Assembly (NCBI RefSeq): GCF_003965815.1
Contig: NZ_RXOE01000005.1
Coordinates: 124,001 to 188,000 of the forward strand
Direction: 5' to 3'
From: Variovorax gossypii
GTDB taxonomy: Bacteria; Pseudomonadota; Gammaproteobacteria; Burkholderiales; Burkholderiaceae_C
DNA length: 64,000 bases
Numbering within the stretch: position 1 is the first letter of the stretch; each line of letters starts with the position of its first letter. The position numbers were made by a program, and so were the translations under genes. Shown here piece by piece: positions 1 through 9,189 of the stretch. The notes under the pieces were generated by a model. It was not told where the DNA came from. It ran no database searches and saw nothing but the letters and a program-made list of their open reading frames with translations.

Positions 1-3000
1 GCCCCGGTCCCAACTACCTGGCGGTCTCGGGCAGCGTCGGCGGCTGCAGCGCGTCGGACTACATGACGGTCTACTACGACACGTCGGACGTCATCCCGCG
101 CAAGAACAAGGGCGACGGCACCGAGCGCAACGGACCGCAGTCGTGCACCGGCAACCCCATCAACTTCGCGATGGGCAACAAGGTGCAGGAAGAAGAGGAC
201 TTCCGCAGCGCCTCAGCGCACCATCCGCTGAAGTTCTCGCGCATCTTCAACAGCGCCGACGGCTACTGGCGCTACTCGTACGCGACCCGTCTGAGGATCA
301 GCACCGCCGAAGTGGTGCTGCTGCATGCGAACGGTCGCGAATCACCCTTCGCGCGCAGCGGCTCCACCATCACCCGCGACGCGGACGAGCTCGGCACGCT
401 CACGCAGACCGGCACCGGCTGGCTCTATGTCGATGTCGACAACACCCGCTATGAGTTCAACACCACCGGACGCCTGACCAAGCGGACGCATCCCGAGGGC
501 TGGTCCCACAGCCTCTCCTACGGCACCAATGGCGCGGTGACGGTGACCGACGGGTTCGGCAACAGCATCGGCTACACGGAGGACGCCCACTTCCAGCCGC
601 GCACGCTGACCACACCCAACTTCAGCATCGCCTACAACTACGACACAGCGAACCGGCTGACCTCCGTCACCAAGACGGCCGGGGCGAACGTGACGAGTCG
701 CACGTACCACTACGAGAACACATCGAACCCCCGCTTCCTGACGGGCATCACCGATGAACTGGGCGTGCGCTTCGCCACCTACACCTACGACTCGCTGGGA
801 CGCGCCACGAGCACCACGCACGCGGGCAATGCCGGACTCACGCAGGTGGCCTACAACGCCAACGGCACGACGACCGTGACCGATGCGGTGGGACGCGCCA
901 CGACCTACCACTACACCGTGGTCAACGGCGTCAAGCGCATCTCGCAGATCCAGGGGGAACCTGCGCCCGGCTGCCCGGCCAGCAACTCCTCGTTCACCTA
1001 CGACGCGCGAGGCCTGCTGGCGAGCCAGACCAATGCGACAGGCAGCGTCACCAGCTTCACCTACAACACCCGCGGCCTGGAGGCCTCGCGCACCGAAGCG
1101 CTCGGCATGCCCGAGCAGAGGACCATCGCCACGACCTGGGACACGACGCTGCCGGTGCCCACGCTGGTCAGCCTGACGGGTCGGGACACCGCGTACACCT
1201 ACGACGCCGTCGGCAGGCAACTCACCGAAACAATCACCGACACCGGCGGCACGGCAGGTTCGGCACGCACGAGCCAGCGGACCTACACCACCGAAGGCCT
1301 CATCCACACCTACACCGAGCCCAACGGTGCCGTCACCACGTACGCCTACGACACCCGCGGCAATGTGCTGAGCACGACCAATGCAATGGGCCACGTCACA
1401 ACCTACGCCTACGACACCGCCAACCGTCTCGCGAGCCAGACCGACCCGAACGGGCTCGTCACCACCTTCACCTGGGATGCGTACGACCGGCTGCTCTCGC
1501 GCACTGTGGGCTCCGGCTTGGGGCAGACCACCACCCTCACCTACCACCCCACGGGGACCGTGGCGACGATCTCCCTGCCGACCGGCCTGGTGACCGCCTA
1601 CACCTACGACGCCGCGCAACGCCTCACGGGCTGGAGCAACAACCGCGGCGAGAGCGGCGCCTACACCCTCGATGCGGCCGGCAACCAGCTGACCGAACAG
1701 ACGCTCAATGCATCCGGCTCGGTCGCATGGACAGCCGCCCGCACCATCAACAAGCTCAACCGCATTGCCACGCAGACGCAAGGAAGCAGCCAGAACGAGA
1801 GCTTCGGCTACGACGCCAATGGCGATCGCATCGCCCAGGCCAATGGGCTGAACCAGACCACCAGCTGGGGCCTGGATGCGCTGGCGCGCGTCAAGACCGT
1901 CACCGATGCGGCCAGTGCCAACGCCGGCCTGGGCTACAACGCGCTGGATGCCATCACCCAGGCCAGCGACTTCAACGCGATCACCACCAGCTACAGCCGT
2001 GATGCCCTGGGCAACGCCACCGCGGAGGCGAGTGCCGACAGCGGCCCCCGCAGCGGCCAGTTCGATGCGCTGGGCCTGCCCAGCCAGGTCACCGACGCGC
2101 TCGGCCAAGCCACCAGCATCACCCGCGACGCATTGGGGCGTCCGACCAGCCTGGTCTTCGCCGATGGCAAGACCACCACCCTGCGCTACGACCTGAGCCC
2201 CAACAGCATGGGTTACCTCAGCGAGATCGTCGACCGCGCCGGCATCACCGAGTACACCCGGGATGAACACGGACGCGTCACGCTCAAGAAGCAGACCTTG
2301 ACCAACGCAAGCATCCAGCAGGTCAGCTATGCCTACAACCCCACCGGAACACTCGCAAGCATCGGCTACCCCGGCAGCGGCACGCTCAGCCACACCTACG
2401 ACGCCACGGGCCGCCTCACGGGCCTGAGCTGGAACGGCAACCCGCTGGTCTCCGCCATCACCTGGAATGCCCTGGGCCAGCCCACGGGATGGAACTGGAC
2501 GTTCACCACCACCAGTCCGGCGCTGGCGGCCAGCCGCAGCTACGACAGTGCCGCGCGCCTGGCGCAGACCGAGTTCAGCAGCTACACCTACGATGCGGCC
2601 GGCCGCATCGGCAGCCTCACCCAGAACCTCTGGGGCCCTGCCGACAGCAATCCCGGCAACAGCACCGTCGTCGCTGCCGACACGACCTGGAGCGTGGGCT
2701 ACAGCCCGACGGGCCGGATCATCAGCTTCTCCAACACAGCAACTGCCGGCGACAGCGCGAGCTTCGGCTACGACGCCAACGGCAACCGTACGGCCAGCAC
2801 CCGCGTGCTGGCAGGCCAGACGACCAGCCGCGGCTACACCCTGCAGGCCGGCACCAACCGCCTGGCCGGCTTCAGCCAGACCATCAACGGCGCCAGCAGC
2901 ACCAGCGTCGCCTATGGCTACAACGCCAACGGCGACCTGACGGGCGACGGCCTCAGGAGCTACGGCTACGACGCGGAAGGTCGCCTGGCCACGGCCACCA

Positions 3001-4109
3001 CGGGCGCAACGGACGTCAGCCCAACGACACGCTATGCGCACAACGCACTGGGCCAGCGCGTGTTCAAGACCGAACCGCTGTACCCGCCCAGCCAAGGCGA
3101 TGAGAACGACCCGGGCTTCTGGAACAGCCTCGTGGCCTTCTTCACCAAGCTGTGGAGCCCGGCGACGACGCCGGCCGAGCAGCTCGGCTACGCCTATGTC
3201 TACGACGAGCAAGGCAGCCTGATCGCCGAGCTCGGCAGCGGCGGCACGCACAGCGCCGGTGAAGCACGCTACATCTACCTGCCGACAGCCAACGGGCCGA
3301 TGCCGGTCGCAACGGTGATCAATGGCGCCACGTACGCGGTGCACAGCGATCACCTGAACACGCCGAGACGGCTCAGCAATGCCGATGGACAGGCCGTCTG
3401 GCAATGGGGCTACAGCGCCTTCGGGGAAGACAAGCCGACGCTGGCGAAGAATCGTTTCGCGAACCTCGATGTGACGCCGAACCCCGGCACGACCGGCATC
3501 TCCGAGGTGAAGTTCAATCTGCGGTATCCGGGGCAGTACGCGGACGAGGAGTCGGGCCTCTTCTACAACTATTTCCGCAGCTACGACGCGAGAACCGGGC
3601 GCTACAGCCAGCCGGACCCGATCGGGCTGGATGGCGGGTGGAATCGCTTCGGGTATGTCGATGCGGATCCGTTGAGCTTCACGGATCCGGAAGGTCTGAG
3701 GAACGCGCGGCCCGCAACACGGGGTGGCAACGCCTACGACCGACGTCAGTGGGAGCGGCACGGACCCAAGCCCATCCAGACACCACGCGGCGAAGGAACC
3801 CAGTCGGCTTGGGAGGCTGCAGCCCAAATGCCTGTGCCTGATCCGGAGGCCGGCGACTACCGATTCAGGTGTGTGCGGTGGGAGTGCTCGCAGCGGTCCT
3901 GCACGCCCGGCAAGTCGCCCACTGATTTCTTGCCGCCAGCCTATTTCAAGGACTCTCCGCCGGAAGGTTGCCGGTGCACGCAGACAATGCTGGGGCCCGT
4001 CTTCAACCCACCGAGCTTCGATCCGAAGTCGGACCTGCCTGGCTTGGTGGACAAGTACAGAAACAGCGATGGTCAAATCCGACGGATGCTGGATGCAATA
4101 CGTCCATGA
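1..4109 (+). CDS. Rhs repeat protein, 5' end outside window
   Basis: The frame is open from the first bases of the window, so the apparent ATG at 63 is internal and the true start lies upstream. The product is a polymorphic toxin of the Rhs/YD-repeat family, which forms a shell around a C-terminal toxic tip that is delivered to neighbouring cells. Near the left edge there is a DUF6531-like stretch (NPINFAMGNKVQEEEDF). Then come dozens of YDxxGR-type repeats, and the RHS core (GLFYNYFRSYDARTGRY, then DPIGL and FTDPEGL) ends near 3700. The last ~137 residues are unrelated to the repeats and contain six cysteines (CVRWECSQRSC, CRC). They should be the variable toxin tip, and I do not recognise the toxin family. 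Two small genes follow within 240 bp, and the first is a candidate immunity gene. Confidence 0.93.
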   Translation, partial: PGPNYLAVSGSVGGCSASDYMTVYYDTSDVIPRKNKGDGTERNGPQSCTGNPINFAMGNKVQEEEDFRSASAHHPLKFSRIFNSADGYWRYSYATRLRISTAEVVLLHANGRESPFARSGSTITRDADELGTLTQTGTGWLYVDVDNTRYEFNTTGRLTKRTHPEGWSHSLSYGTNGAVTVTDGFGNSIGYTEDAHFQPRTLTTPNFSIAYNYDTANRLTSVTKTAGANVTSRTYHYENTSNPRFLTGITDELGVRFATYTYDSLGRATSTTHAGNAGLTQVAYNANGTTTVTDAVGRATTYHYTVVNGVKRISQIQGEPAPGCPASNSSFTYDARGLLASQTNATGSVTSFTYNTRGLEASRTEALGMPEQRTIATTWDTTLPVPTLVSLTGRDTAYTYDAVGRQLTETITDTGGTAGSARTSQRTYTTEGLIHTYTEPNGAVTTYAYDTRGNVLSTTNAMGHVTTYAYDTANRLASQTDPNGLVTTFTWDAYDRLLSRTVGSGLGQTTTLTYHPTGTVATISLPTGLVTAYTYDAAQRLTGWSNNRGESGAYTLDAAGNQLTEQTLNASGSVAWTAARTINKLNRIATQTQGSSQNESFGYDANGDRIAQANGLNQTTSWGLDALARVKTVTDAASANAGLGYNALDAITQASDFNAITTSYSRDALGNATAEASADSGPRSGQFDALGLPSQVTDALGQATSITRDALGRPTSLVFADGKTTTLRYDLSPNSMGYLSEIVDRAGITEYTRDEHGRVTLKKQTLTNASIQQVSYAYNPTGTLASIGYPGSGTLSHTYDATGRLTGLSWNGNPLVSAITWNALGQPTGWNWTFTTTSPALAASRSYDSAARLAQTEFSSYTYDAAGRIGSLTQNLWGPADSNPGNSTVVAADTTWSVGYSPTGRIISFSNTATAGDSASFGYDANGNRTASTRVLAGQTTSRGYTLQAGTNRLAGFSQTINGASSTSVAYGYNANGDLTGDGLRSYGYDAEGRLATATTGATDVSPTTRYAHNALGQRVFKTEPLYPPSQGDENDPGFWNSLVAFFTKLWSPATTPAEQLGYAYVYDEQGSLIAELGSGGTHSAGEARYIYLPTANGPMPVATVINGATYAVHSDHLNTPRRLSNADGQAVWQWGYSAFGEDKPTLAKNRFANLDVTPNPGTTGISEVKFNLRYPGQYADEESGLFYNYFRSYDARTGRYSQPDPIGLDGGWNRFGYVDADPLSFTDPEGLRNARPATRGGNAYDRRQWERHGPKPIQTPRGEGTQSAWEAAAQMPVPDPEAGDYRFRCVRWECSQRSCTPGKSPTDFLPPAYFKDSPPEGCRCTQTMLGPVFNPPSFDPKSDLPGLVDKYRNSDGQIRRMLDAIRP

Positions 4110-4117
4110 AGGAGTGA

Positions 4118-4342
4118 GTGTTGAAGGTCGAGTTCGGAATTGGTGTTGCCGGGGTTCTCATCGGATTGGTCCTGATGGGAACTGGGCAGCGCATGTGCCG
4201 CACGACCTGCTGGATCGACAACGTGTTCAAGATGCTCCTGCCCGCCGCGTATGAATCATGGGCAGGCGGCTTGCCGATACTTTTGATGGGGGTGGGCATC
4301 ATCGGACACGCGCTCTACAAGCACTCCAGGAAATCCAGATAG
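4118..4342 (+). CDS. small membrane protein, possible Rhs immunity
   Basis: This encodes 74 residues with two hydrophobic segments, about residues 6-21 (GIGVAGVLIGLVLMG) and 50-66 (GGLPILLMGVGIIGHAL), joined by a loop with two cysteines. It starts 8 bp after the Rhs stop. The start shown is GTG; a TTG one codon later sits at a better distance from the GAAGGAG ribosome-binding site at 4108-4114. A small membrane protein directly behind an Rhs gene fits an immunity protein, but no family is recognised, so that role rests on position only. A lipid- or membrane-targeting toxin tip would be consistent with it. Confidence 0.6.
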   Translation: MLKVEFGIGVAGVLIGLVLMGTGQRMCRTTCWIDNVFKMLLPAAYESWAGGLPILLMGVGIIGHALYKHSRKSR

Positions 4343-4345
4343 GGC

Positions 4346-5425
4346 ATGCTGCATTTCCTGCGCACCCTGTTCGGGGGAAAGTCAGGTCGGCCGATTTCCG
4401 GCGACGTTGAGCCAACCGCCCAGCAGGGTCTGTTACCTCCCGCCGTCATCTCCGCCGACGGACTGCCCGATCTCCATCTTTCCCAACACCTGAGTCTTCA
4501 CGAAGGCTTTCCGGCGATGAAGTGGGCGGAGGTCGAGTCATGGCTCTCGGACACCGAATCACCGGCAGCCCAGGCGCATGCATGGGAGGCCGCGGAAAAA
4601 GCCTGGCTGCTTCATTTCCGGCAGGCACTTGGTCCCGCGTTCCAGCTTCGCGAAGCCGAGAGTGCGATGCTTCTGTCATCGCTGGACGACGGCGTTGCAA
4701 GGGCGACCCTCAACTACATGGTGCGCACGCTCGCACGTGTTGCAGCGACGCTCGATGGTCTCGCGCAGATCCCGTCATGGGGAAAGGACATCCTGATCGT
4801 CTTCGACGATGCGGAAAGCTACTACAGGTACGTCGCGCACTACTACCCGGACCAGGGTGAGTTCGCATTCAGCAGCGGGATGTACATCAACGATGGGTGT
4901 GCCCATTTCGTGACGGTCAAGGCAGACCTCAGCGCGATCGAGCCGGTGATCGCACATGAAATGACGCACAGCTGCCTGGCGCACCTGCCGCTTCCGCTAT
5001 GGTTGAACGAGGGACTGGCAGTGAATACCGAGCTTCGTATTACAGGCGGCTCCGGGAGCTACCCGGGCACGCACGAACTGCGCAGGAAGCACCTGGGCTT
5101 CTGGGGACCACAGGAGATCCAGGAGTTCTGGTCGGGTGAGTCGTTCAAGCGCACCGACGATGGAAACATGCTGTCCTACGATCTCGCCCGGCTGATCGTG
5201 AGCCATTTCGCAAGCGACTGGGAGACCTTCAAGAGATTCGTGCTCGATGCAGACGCTTCGGATGCGGGAGCGACATCCGCTCGTGAGAATCTCCGCATCG
5301 ATCTGGGTGAGCTGGCTTGCGCGCTGCTCGAGAAAGAACCTTCACCGCCATGGGGGCCACAGCCGCAGAATTGGGAGCAGCCCAGCGTACCGCCCACGCA
5401 GCGCGACACGGTGAGGACTGGATGA
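4346..5425 (+). CDS. HExxH metallopeptidase-like protein
   Basis: This encodes 359 residues and starts 3 bp after the previous stop, so it is probably in one transcript with the Rhs gene. The central part carries a zinc-peptidase signature: H204-E205-M206-T207-H208 followed by WLNEGLAV with E222, the arrangement of the peptidase MA/gluzincin-like group, in which the two histidines and the later glutamate bind zinc. There is no clear signal peptide; the N-terminus is MLHFLRTLFGGKSGRP. The last ~40 residues are proline-rich. The substrate is unknown. It could process the Rhs protein, act as a second effector, or be unrelated. The fold assignment is fairly safe and the role is open. Confidence 0.75.
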   Translation: MLHFLRTLFGGKSGRPISGDVEPTAQQGLLPPAVISADGLPDLHLSQHLSLHEGFPAMKWAEVESWLSDTESPAAQAHAWEAAEKAWLLHFRQALGPAFQLREAESAMLLSSLDDGVARATLNYMVRTLARVAATLDGLAQIPSWGKDILIVFDDAESYYRYVAHYYPDQGEFAFSSGMYINDGCAHFVTVKADLSAIEPVIAHEMTHSCLAHLPLPLWLNEGLAVNTELRITGGSGSYPGTHELRRKHLGFWGPQEIQEFWSGESFKRTDDGNMLSYDLARLIVSHFASDWETFKRFVLDADASDAGATSARENLRIDLGELACALLEKEPSPPWGPQPQNWEQPSVPPTQRDTVRTG

Positions 5426-5447
5426 GCAGGCGACGGAGTGCGCACAA

Positions 5448-5765
5448 ATGCGCTGGCAGGCCAAATGTTCGCTCATCGGCGCAGCAATGCCGGGCGTTGG
5501 CGGCTTCGCAGTTGCCTGGTATTCAGCAGCGACATCGCGCGAAGCCGAGTTGGCGCGCGAATACCTGATGACAGCACCTTCCTTAGATGCCAAGTACAAG
5601 TCGATCGATGGATTGATGCTCACCGGTTTCCGAATCGCGAGGCCCCGGTCGCACTTCACCTACTGGGCCAGCACGGGCGACGGACACAAGCGCATCCAGG
5701 TGATCGTCGACAAGATCGCGGAGCCATGGTCGGTAGCCGTACCCTCTGACGCGCACGCGCCGTAA
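5448..5765 (+). CDS. hypothetical small protein
   Basis: This encodes 105 residues. The ATG has a GGAG at 5435-5438 nine bases upstream, and the gene begins 22 bp after the metallopeptidase-like gene. Residues about 8-25 (SLIGAAMPGVGGFAVAWY) are hydrophobic and could be a signal anchor. The remainder is a mixed soluble stretch (IDGLMLTGFRIARPRSHF). It vaguely recalls Coa1-type small membrane-anchored proteins, but I would not name it. Its position in the Rhs-linked group is the main clue. Confidence 0.5.
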   Translation: MRWQAKCSLIGAAMPGVGGFAVAWYSAATSREAELAREYLMTAPSLDAKYKSIDGLMLTGFRIARPRSHFTYWASTGDGHKRIQVIVDKIAEPWSVAVPSDAHAP

Positions 5766-5878
5766 CTCGACAGGAAACAGCATGCGTACAAGAGGATCGG
5801 ACCGTTGTGCAACAGCGCAGGGCGACCGATGATGTTCGAAGCGCTTGCCTCACCGCTCGCGTTTGTCGGGGCAGTGCA

Positions 5879-6097
5879 ATGCCGAAGCGGACCATCCACA
5901 ACGCGACCGTGACCTTGAAACTGCCGTCCGACATCAGCGCCAGTGCAGAACTCACCGCCCTGCGGGCGGCCGGCATCCCAGTGGACTCGCTGGGCAACGC
6001 GAAGCGCGGCTTTCTGTTCGTGCGGTCGAGCAACGGAAGGAGCCAGACGAACATCTTCCGATGGTTCGCCGGCAATGTTGGGCAGGCACCCGGCTAG
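5879..6097 (+). CDS. hypothetical protein, doubtful
   Basis: This is a possible 72-residue protein starting MPKRTIHNATVTLKLPSD. The composition after the ATG (regular alternation of hydrophobic residues, no proline or arginine excess) looks more like a real protein than the frames around it. The ribosome-binding site is poor, and no family is recognised. It lies between two better-supported small genes on the same strand. A ribosome-binding site at 5771-5776 (AGGAAA) serves an ATG at 5782 that stops after 16 codons, so a frameshifted longer gene is another possibility. Confidence 0.3.
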   Translation: MPKRTIHNATVTLKLPSDISASAELTALRAAGIPVDSLGNAKRGFLFVRSSNGRSQTNIFRWFAGNVGQAPG

Positions 6098-6181
6098 CTG
6101 AGCGGGAAGGCCGGTTGATGGCATGCAGACGATGTGATGCGACGCATACACTCAACCCACATCCGGTCACGCGGACCATCC

Positions 6182-6682
6182 ATGCAGCCCAATCCCTACA
6201 GTCCTCCTGAAAGCGTCGTCCTTGCAACACCTGCCCGGCGCAGTCCGCGGCCCATCTCGGCGTGGCTCTTGCTGACCCTCTTGACGCTGATGGGGATCGC
6301 GCTTGCAGTCGGGATCGCACAGGAAATCTTCCTGCTTGCACCTTATGTCAGGCAAATCCCTGGTCAATGGAGCATCCTGCTGGGTTTGGGCTTTCGCCTC
6401 GCCATCCTTGGAGTGATCTTGATCGTCTCGGCAGGTATCTTCAAGGCAAGGCGATGGGGACGCTGGCTGGGGCTGCTGGTGTTGGCGCTTCTTGCCGTCA
6501 CGAGCCTCTTCGGGCATGACACAACCACCTATGACAGCGAGGCAGAGCGAGCAGGGGGCCTGCTTGCGCAGTTCGTCCTCATGCCGTCGCTGATTGCATG
6601 GTGGGCCTATGCCTTCGGATTCTCGGCCAAGGCCAAGCGATATTTCGGGCAACAAGGCGACCTGGCAGTGATGGGCGCCTGA
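6182..6682 (+). CDS. four-helix inner-membrane protein
   Basis: This encodes 166 residues from ATG 6182 (MQPNPYSPPES), a start typical of small integral membrane proteins with a proline-rich cytoplasmic leader. Four hydrophobic segments follow: WLLLTLLTLMGIALAVG, LLGLGFRLAILGVILIV, LGLLVLALLAVTSLF and a C-terminal segment LIAWWAYAFGF. No catalytic motif is visible. It is the last gene of the plus-strand group behind the Rhs gene and converges on the prephenate-dehydratase-like gene 43 bp away. The function is unknown. Confidence 0.6.
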   Translation: MQPNPYSPPESVVLATPARRSPRPISAWLLLTLLTLMGIALAVGIAQEIFLLAPYVRQIPGQWSILLGLGFRLAILGVILIVSAGIFKARRWGRWLGLLVLALLAVTSLFGHDTTTYDSEAERAGGLLAQFVLMPSLIAWWAYAFGFSAKAKRYFGQQGDLAVMGA

Positions 6683-6725
6683 GACTCGCATCAAGCGGTT
6701 CGGCGACCCGATGTTCGGGCAGGCC

Positions 6726-7340
6726 TCATCCGCGTTCAGGCAGTCCTCCGACCCTCTGCCGGAACTGCCGTGCCACCGGGCTGTCCTTCCAGACCACCGC
6801 CCTGCCCTCGTCGATCGCTGCACGCCCGTAGACGATCCAGGCGTCGCACACGGTGCCGATGGGCTCGATCACCTCGAAGCGCTCGGCGCGCGATGCCGCG
6901 AACGATGCGAAGACGATACCGGCACCGTAGCGGCCTTCTTCCAGGCCCGACTGGACTGCAAGCACCGTGGGTTCGTGGACCACATCCGGCCAGGCGCTCA
7001 GGTCCGCATAGCTTTGCGTGGCAGGCTGCACGCCCACCTTGCCCGCGCCTTCCCTGCCGTCCCTGGCTTGCACGAGCGCCATCGGCTGGCTGGGAGAGAT
7101 GAAGGCATCGACCACCGCCATCTCCCTGCGGTAGGTGCCCGTGATCTCCGCCGCCGCGGGATGCACGGCACATTGCAGCAGGTAGTGGGCCTCACCGGCG
7201 ATCAATGCGCGCGCGCCGCTGTGGAAGTCGTCGAACAGCGTGATGCGCGCGGCATGGGCGAGGCCGTGCGCGGCAAGATACTGCCCGAGGACGAAGTGAT
7301 GGTTGCTGCCCCGCGGGCCCAGTGTCGAAAAGATGATCAT
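6726..7340 (-). CDS. prephenate-dehydratase-like protein
   Basis: This encodes about 204 residues from ATG 7340 (MIIFSTLGPRGSNHHFVL). The first line matches the opening of prephenate dehydratase-type domains (LGPxGS/T followed by a helix). The rest has the two-lobe binding pattern of that fold, but it is short and lacks an ACT domain. Decarboxylating relatives such as the bacilysin protein BacA use the same fold on prephenate. The frame is open up to 7475, where it would overlap the upstream gene by ATGA, but that extra leader is Arg/Pro-rich and looks non-coding. The gene lies just downstream of a chorismate mutase gene, which fits a role on a prephenate-like substrate. The reaction is not determined by what I can see. 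Confidence 0.6.
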   Translation of the reverse strand: MIIFSTLGPRGSNHHFVLGQYLAAHGLAHAARITLFDDFHSGARALIAGEAHYLLQCAVHPAAAEITGTYRREMAVVDAFISPSQPMALVQARDGREGAGKVGVQPATQSYADLSAWPDVVHEPTVLAVQSGLEEGRYGAGIVFASFAASRAERFEVIEPIGTVCDAWIVYGRAAIDEGRAVVWKDSPVARQFRQRVGGLPERG

Positions 7341-7471
7341 GTGCTTCAGCGGCAAGGCAAGATGGCCAGGGGATGGTCGCTCACGGCGATTTGCCTTGCC
7401 AGGCCTGCGGCATCGGGAAGGCCGCAGGCACTGTCTCGGCCGGCTCGTGACCCAGTGAAGGATGCGCGCGC

Positions 7472-7858
7472 TCATTCAGAGGTCGCGGGTGCGCCGATGA
7501 TCTCGTCCTCCAGCCTGCAGGTCTCCGCGATGATGAGTTCATAGAGGGCATGCAGGAACGCCGGGCTCATGCCGTGCTCGGCGGCGAAGGCGGCCGCGCG
7601 CGCCTGGACCACGCCGATGCGCTGGGGCTGCATCATCGGGATCGCGTGATCGCGCTTGTGCAGCCCGATGCGGCAGCAGCAGTCCAGCCGTTGCCTCAGG
7701 GTCTCGAGCAGGGTCCTGTCCAGGCCGTCGAGTTCGTCGCGCAGCGACTGCAGGATGCGCTCGGCGGCATCGTGGCTGCCCACAGGAAGCGGGATGGCGT
7801 CGTGGACCGTGGTCATGCGGTCGTCTTGCCCGTGCGGGCGCTGTTGTTCCGAGTTCAT
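7472..7858 (-). CDS. AroQ-type chorismate mutase, ADC-mutase-like
   Basis: This encodes 128 residues and starts at ATG 7858 behind a GAGGAGC ribosome-binding site. After a ~28-residue leader comes an all-helical AroQ domain: LDGLDRTLLETLRQRLDCC, then KRDHAIPMMQPQRIGVVQ, then LHALYELIIAETCRLED. The PMMQPxRIGxVQ and IIxETCRxED blocks are those of 4-amino-4-deoxychorismate mutases (PapB/CmlD type in p-aminophenylalanine pathways) and their relatives, rather than of the PheA domain. It would convert chorismate or 4-amino-4-deoxychorismate to the prephenate form. It is followed by a dehydratase-like gene and preceded by a Bug receptor gene 11 bp away, so the three are probably co-transcribed. Confidence 0.82.
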   Translation of the reverse strand: MNSEQQRPHGQDDRMTTVHDAIPLPVGSHDAAERILQSLRDELDGLDRTLLETLRQRLDCCCRIGLHKRDHAIPMMQPQRIGVVQARAAAFAAEHGMSPAFLHALYELIIAETCRLEDEIIGAPATSE

Positions 7859-7869
7859 GAAAGCGCTCC

Positions 7870-8919
7870 TCATTCCAGCTTGATGCCCTGGCTGGCGATG
7901 ATCTGGGCAAGCGCCGCCGTATCGGCTTTCACCCGGTGGACCAGCGCCTCGCCCGATATCCCCACGGCCTCGTAGCCGTGCTGGAAGAGCTTCTGCTGCA
8001 CCTGCGGCGAGCGGATGATTTCCGCGAGGACCTCGTTCAGGCGCCGCGCGATGGGAGGCGGCAGGCTGGCAGGCGCTGCGGCTGCGGTCCAGATCTCGAG
8101 CTCGAAGCCCTTCAGCCCCGCTTCCTGCAGGCTCGGGTAGTCCGGCACGAGCGCCGATCGGCGCGCCGAGGTCACGCCGATCGCACGCAGCTTGCCGGCC
8201 TTGACCTGGGGTTCGGCAAGGCCCGGCGGCAGCAGTGCGAGCTGCAGCTGCCCGCTGGCCAGGCCGGTGATGACCTGTGGGTTGCCCTGGTAGGGCACAT
8301 GCACGGCGCCGATGCCTGTGCGGGCCTTCAGGAGTTCCATGCCGAGGTGGCCGATCGTGCCGATGCCGGGCGTCCCGTAGCTCCACTGGCTGCCGGCCGC
8401 ACGCGCTGCGTCGAGGAAGCCCCGTGCATCGGTCTTCACGACCTCCGGCGCCGCGGCGAGCACCAGGGGCGCCGTGCAGATGATGCTCAGGGGCATCAGG
8501 TCCTTCTGCGGGTCATAGGAGATCGACGGATTCAGCACCTTGGCAATGGTCATGTTGCCGTTGATGAGAATGCCGACCGTGTGCCTGTCGGTGGACTTCG
8601 CGACGACGTCCGCCGCGATGTTGCCGCTGGCACCGGGTCGGTTCTCGACGATCACGGGCTGGCCCAGCGCCTTCGCCAACGGTTCGGCAAGCACACGCGC
8701 CACGAAGTCGGGCGAGGAGCCGCCGCCAAAGCCCACAACCAGGCGCAGCGGCCGCGTCGGCCAGTTCAGCGCCTCGCCGGGAGGACCCGAGGCGCCCGAG
8801 GATCGGGCATCGGCGCGCGCCGCGCTGGAGGCCTGCGCGCAGGCCGTGCCGGCGCACACGAGTGCGCCGACCAGACACAGCAGGCGAGTGAAAGGCGATC
8901 GAGTCAGGAGGAAAGACAT
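7870..8919 (-). CDS. Bug/TctC-family periplasmic receptor
   Basis: This encodes 349 residues from ATG 8919 with a clear signal peptide (LLCLVGALVCAGTACAQA). The mature protein has the Bug signature: WPTRPLRLVVGFGGGSSPD near the start, then LGQPVIVENRPGASGNIA, and later YGTPGIGTIGHLG. These proteins bind small carboxylates or other organic acids in the periplasm and normally feed TctAB permeases, but Burkholderiales carry hundreds of orphan copies. No tctA or tctB is nearby. Placement in front of a chorismate mutase suggests an aromatic or hydroaromatic acid ligand, which is inference. Confidence 0.9.
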   Translation of the reverse strand: MSFLLTRSPFTRLLCLVGALVCAGTACAQASSAARADARSSGASGPPGEALNWPTRPLRLVVGFGGGSSPDFVARVLAEPLAKALGQPVIVENRPGASGNIAADVVAKSTDRHTVGILINGNMTIAKVLNPSISYDPQKDLMPLSIICTAPLVLAAAPEVVKTDARGFLDAARAAGSQWSYGTPGIGTIGHLGMELLKARTGIGAVHVPYQGNPQVITGLASGQLQLALLPPGLAEPQVKAGKLRAIGVTSARRSALVPDYPSLQEAGLKGFELEIWTAAAAPASLPPPIARRLNEVLAEIIRSPQVQQKLFQHGYEAVGISGEALVHRVKADTAALAQIIASQGIKLE

Positions 8920-9063
8920 GGTGATGGAAGTTGGGAACGGGGGCGTCAGTCTTTCCTCGACCGCTCCCCCGATCAACTCCTGCCTGGTGCGCAAGAAGCT
9001 GCGCATCAGCGCCGCGCTGCGCAGGCCCTGTCTGCCGGCGGACAGCGCACGATCCTGGCCACG

Positions 9064-9090
9064 GTGCACTTGCCTGTGGTGCAAGTTCAC
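9064..9090. repeat. inverted repeat, possible recombinase core site
   Basis: The arms GTGCACTTGC (9064-9073) and GCAAGTTCAC (9081-9090) pair at nine of ten positions around a 7-bp spacer. Ten-base arms around a 6-8 bp spacer is the geometry of a tyrosine-recombinase crossover site. It lies 100 bp beyond the stop of the recombinase gene at 9190. It is also 145 bp upstream of the Bug gene, so a regulator-binding site is the main alternative. Confidence 0.35.
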
Positions 9091-9189
9091 TGCCAAACGC
9101 AAATGCGTGGCCGATGCATGCAGACATGCCGGAGCGCGCTCCCGTGGCCACCGAACGCCACGCGTGCTCCCGCGCGAGCGTTTGCCCGA

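Noticed and set aside
342..4076. Very long open frame on the minus strand opposite the Rhs gene
   Set aside because: It is Arg/Ala/Val/Gly-rich with no domain pattern, and the plus strand carries unmistakable Rhs repeats. It is an artefact of high GC.
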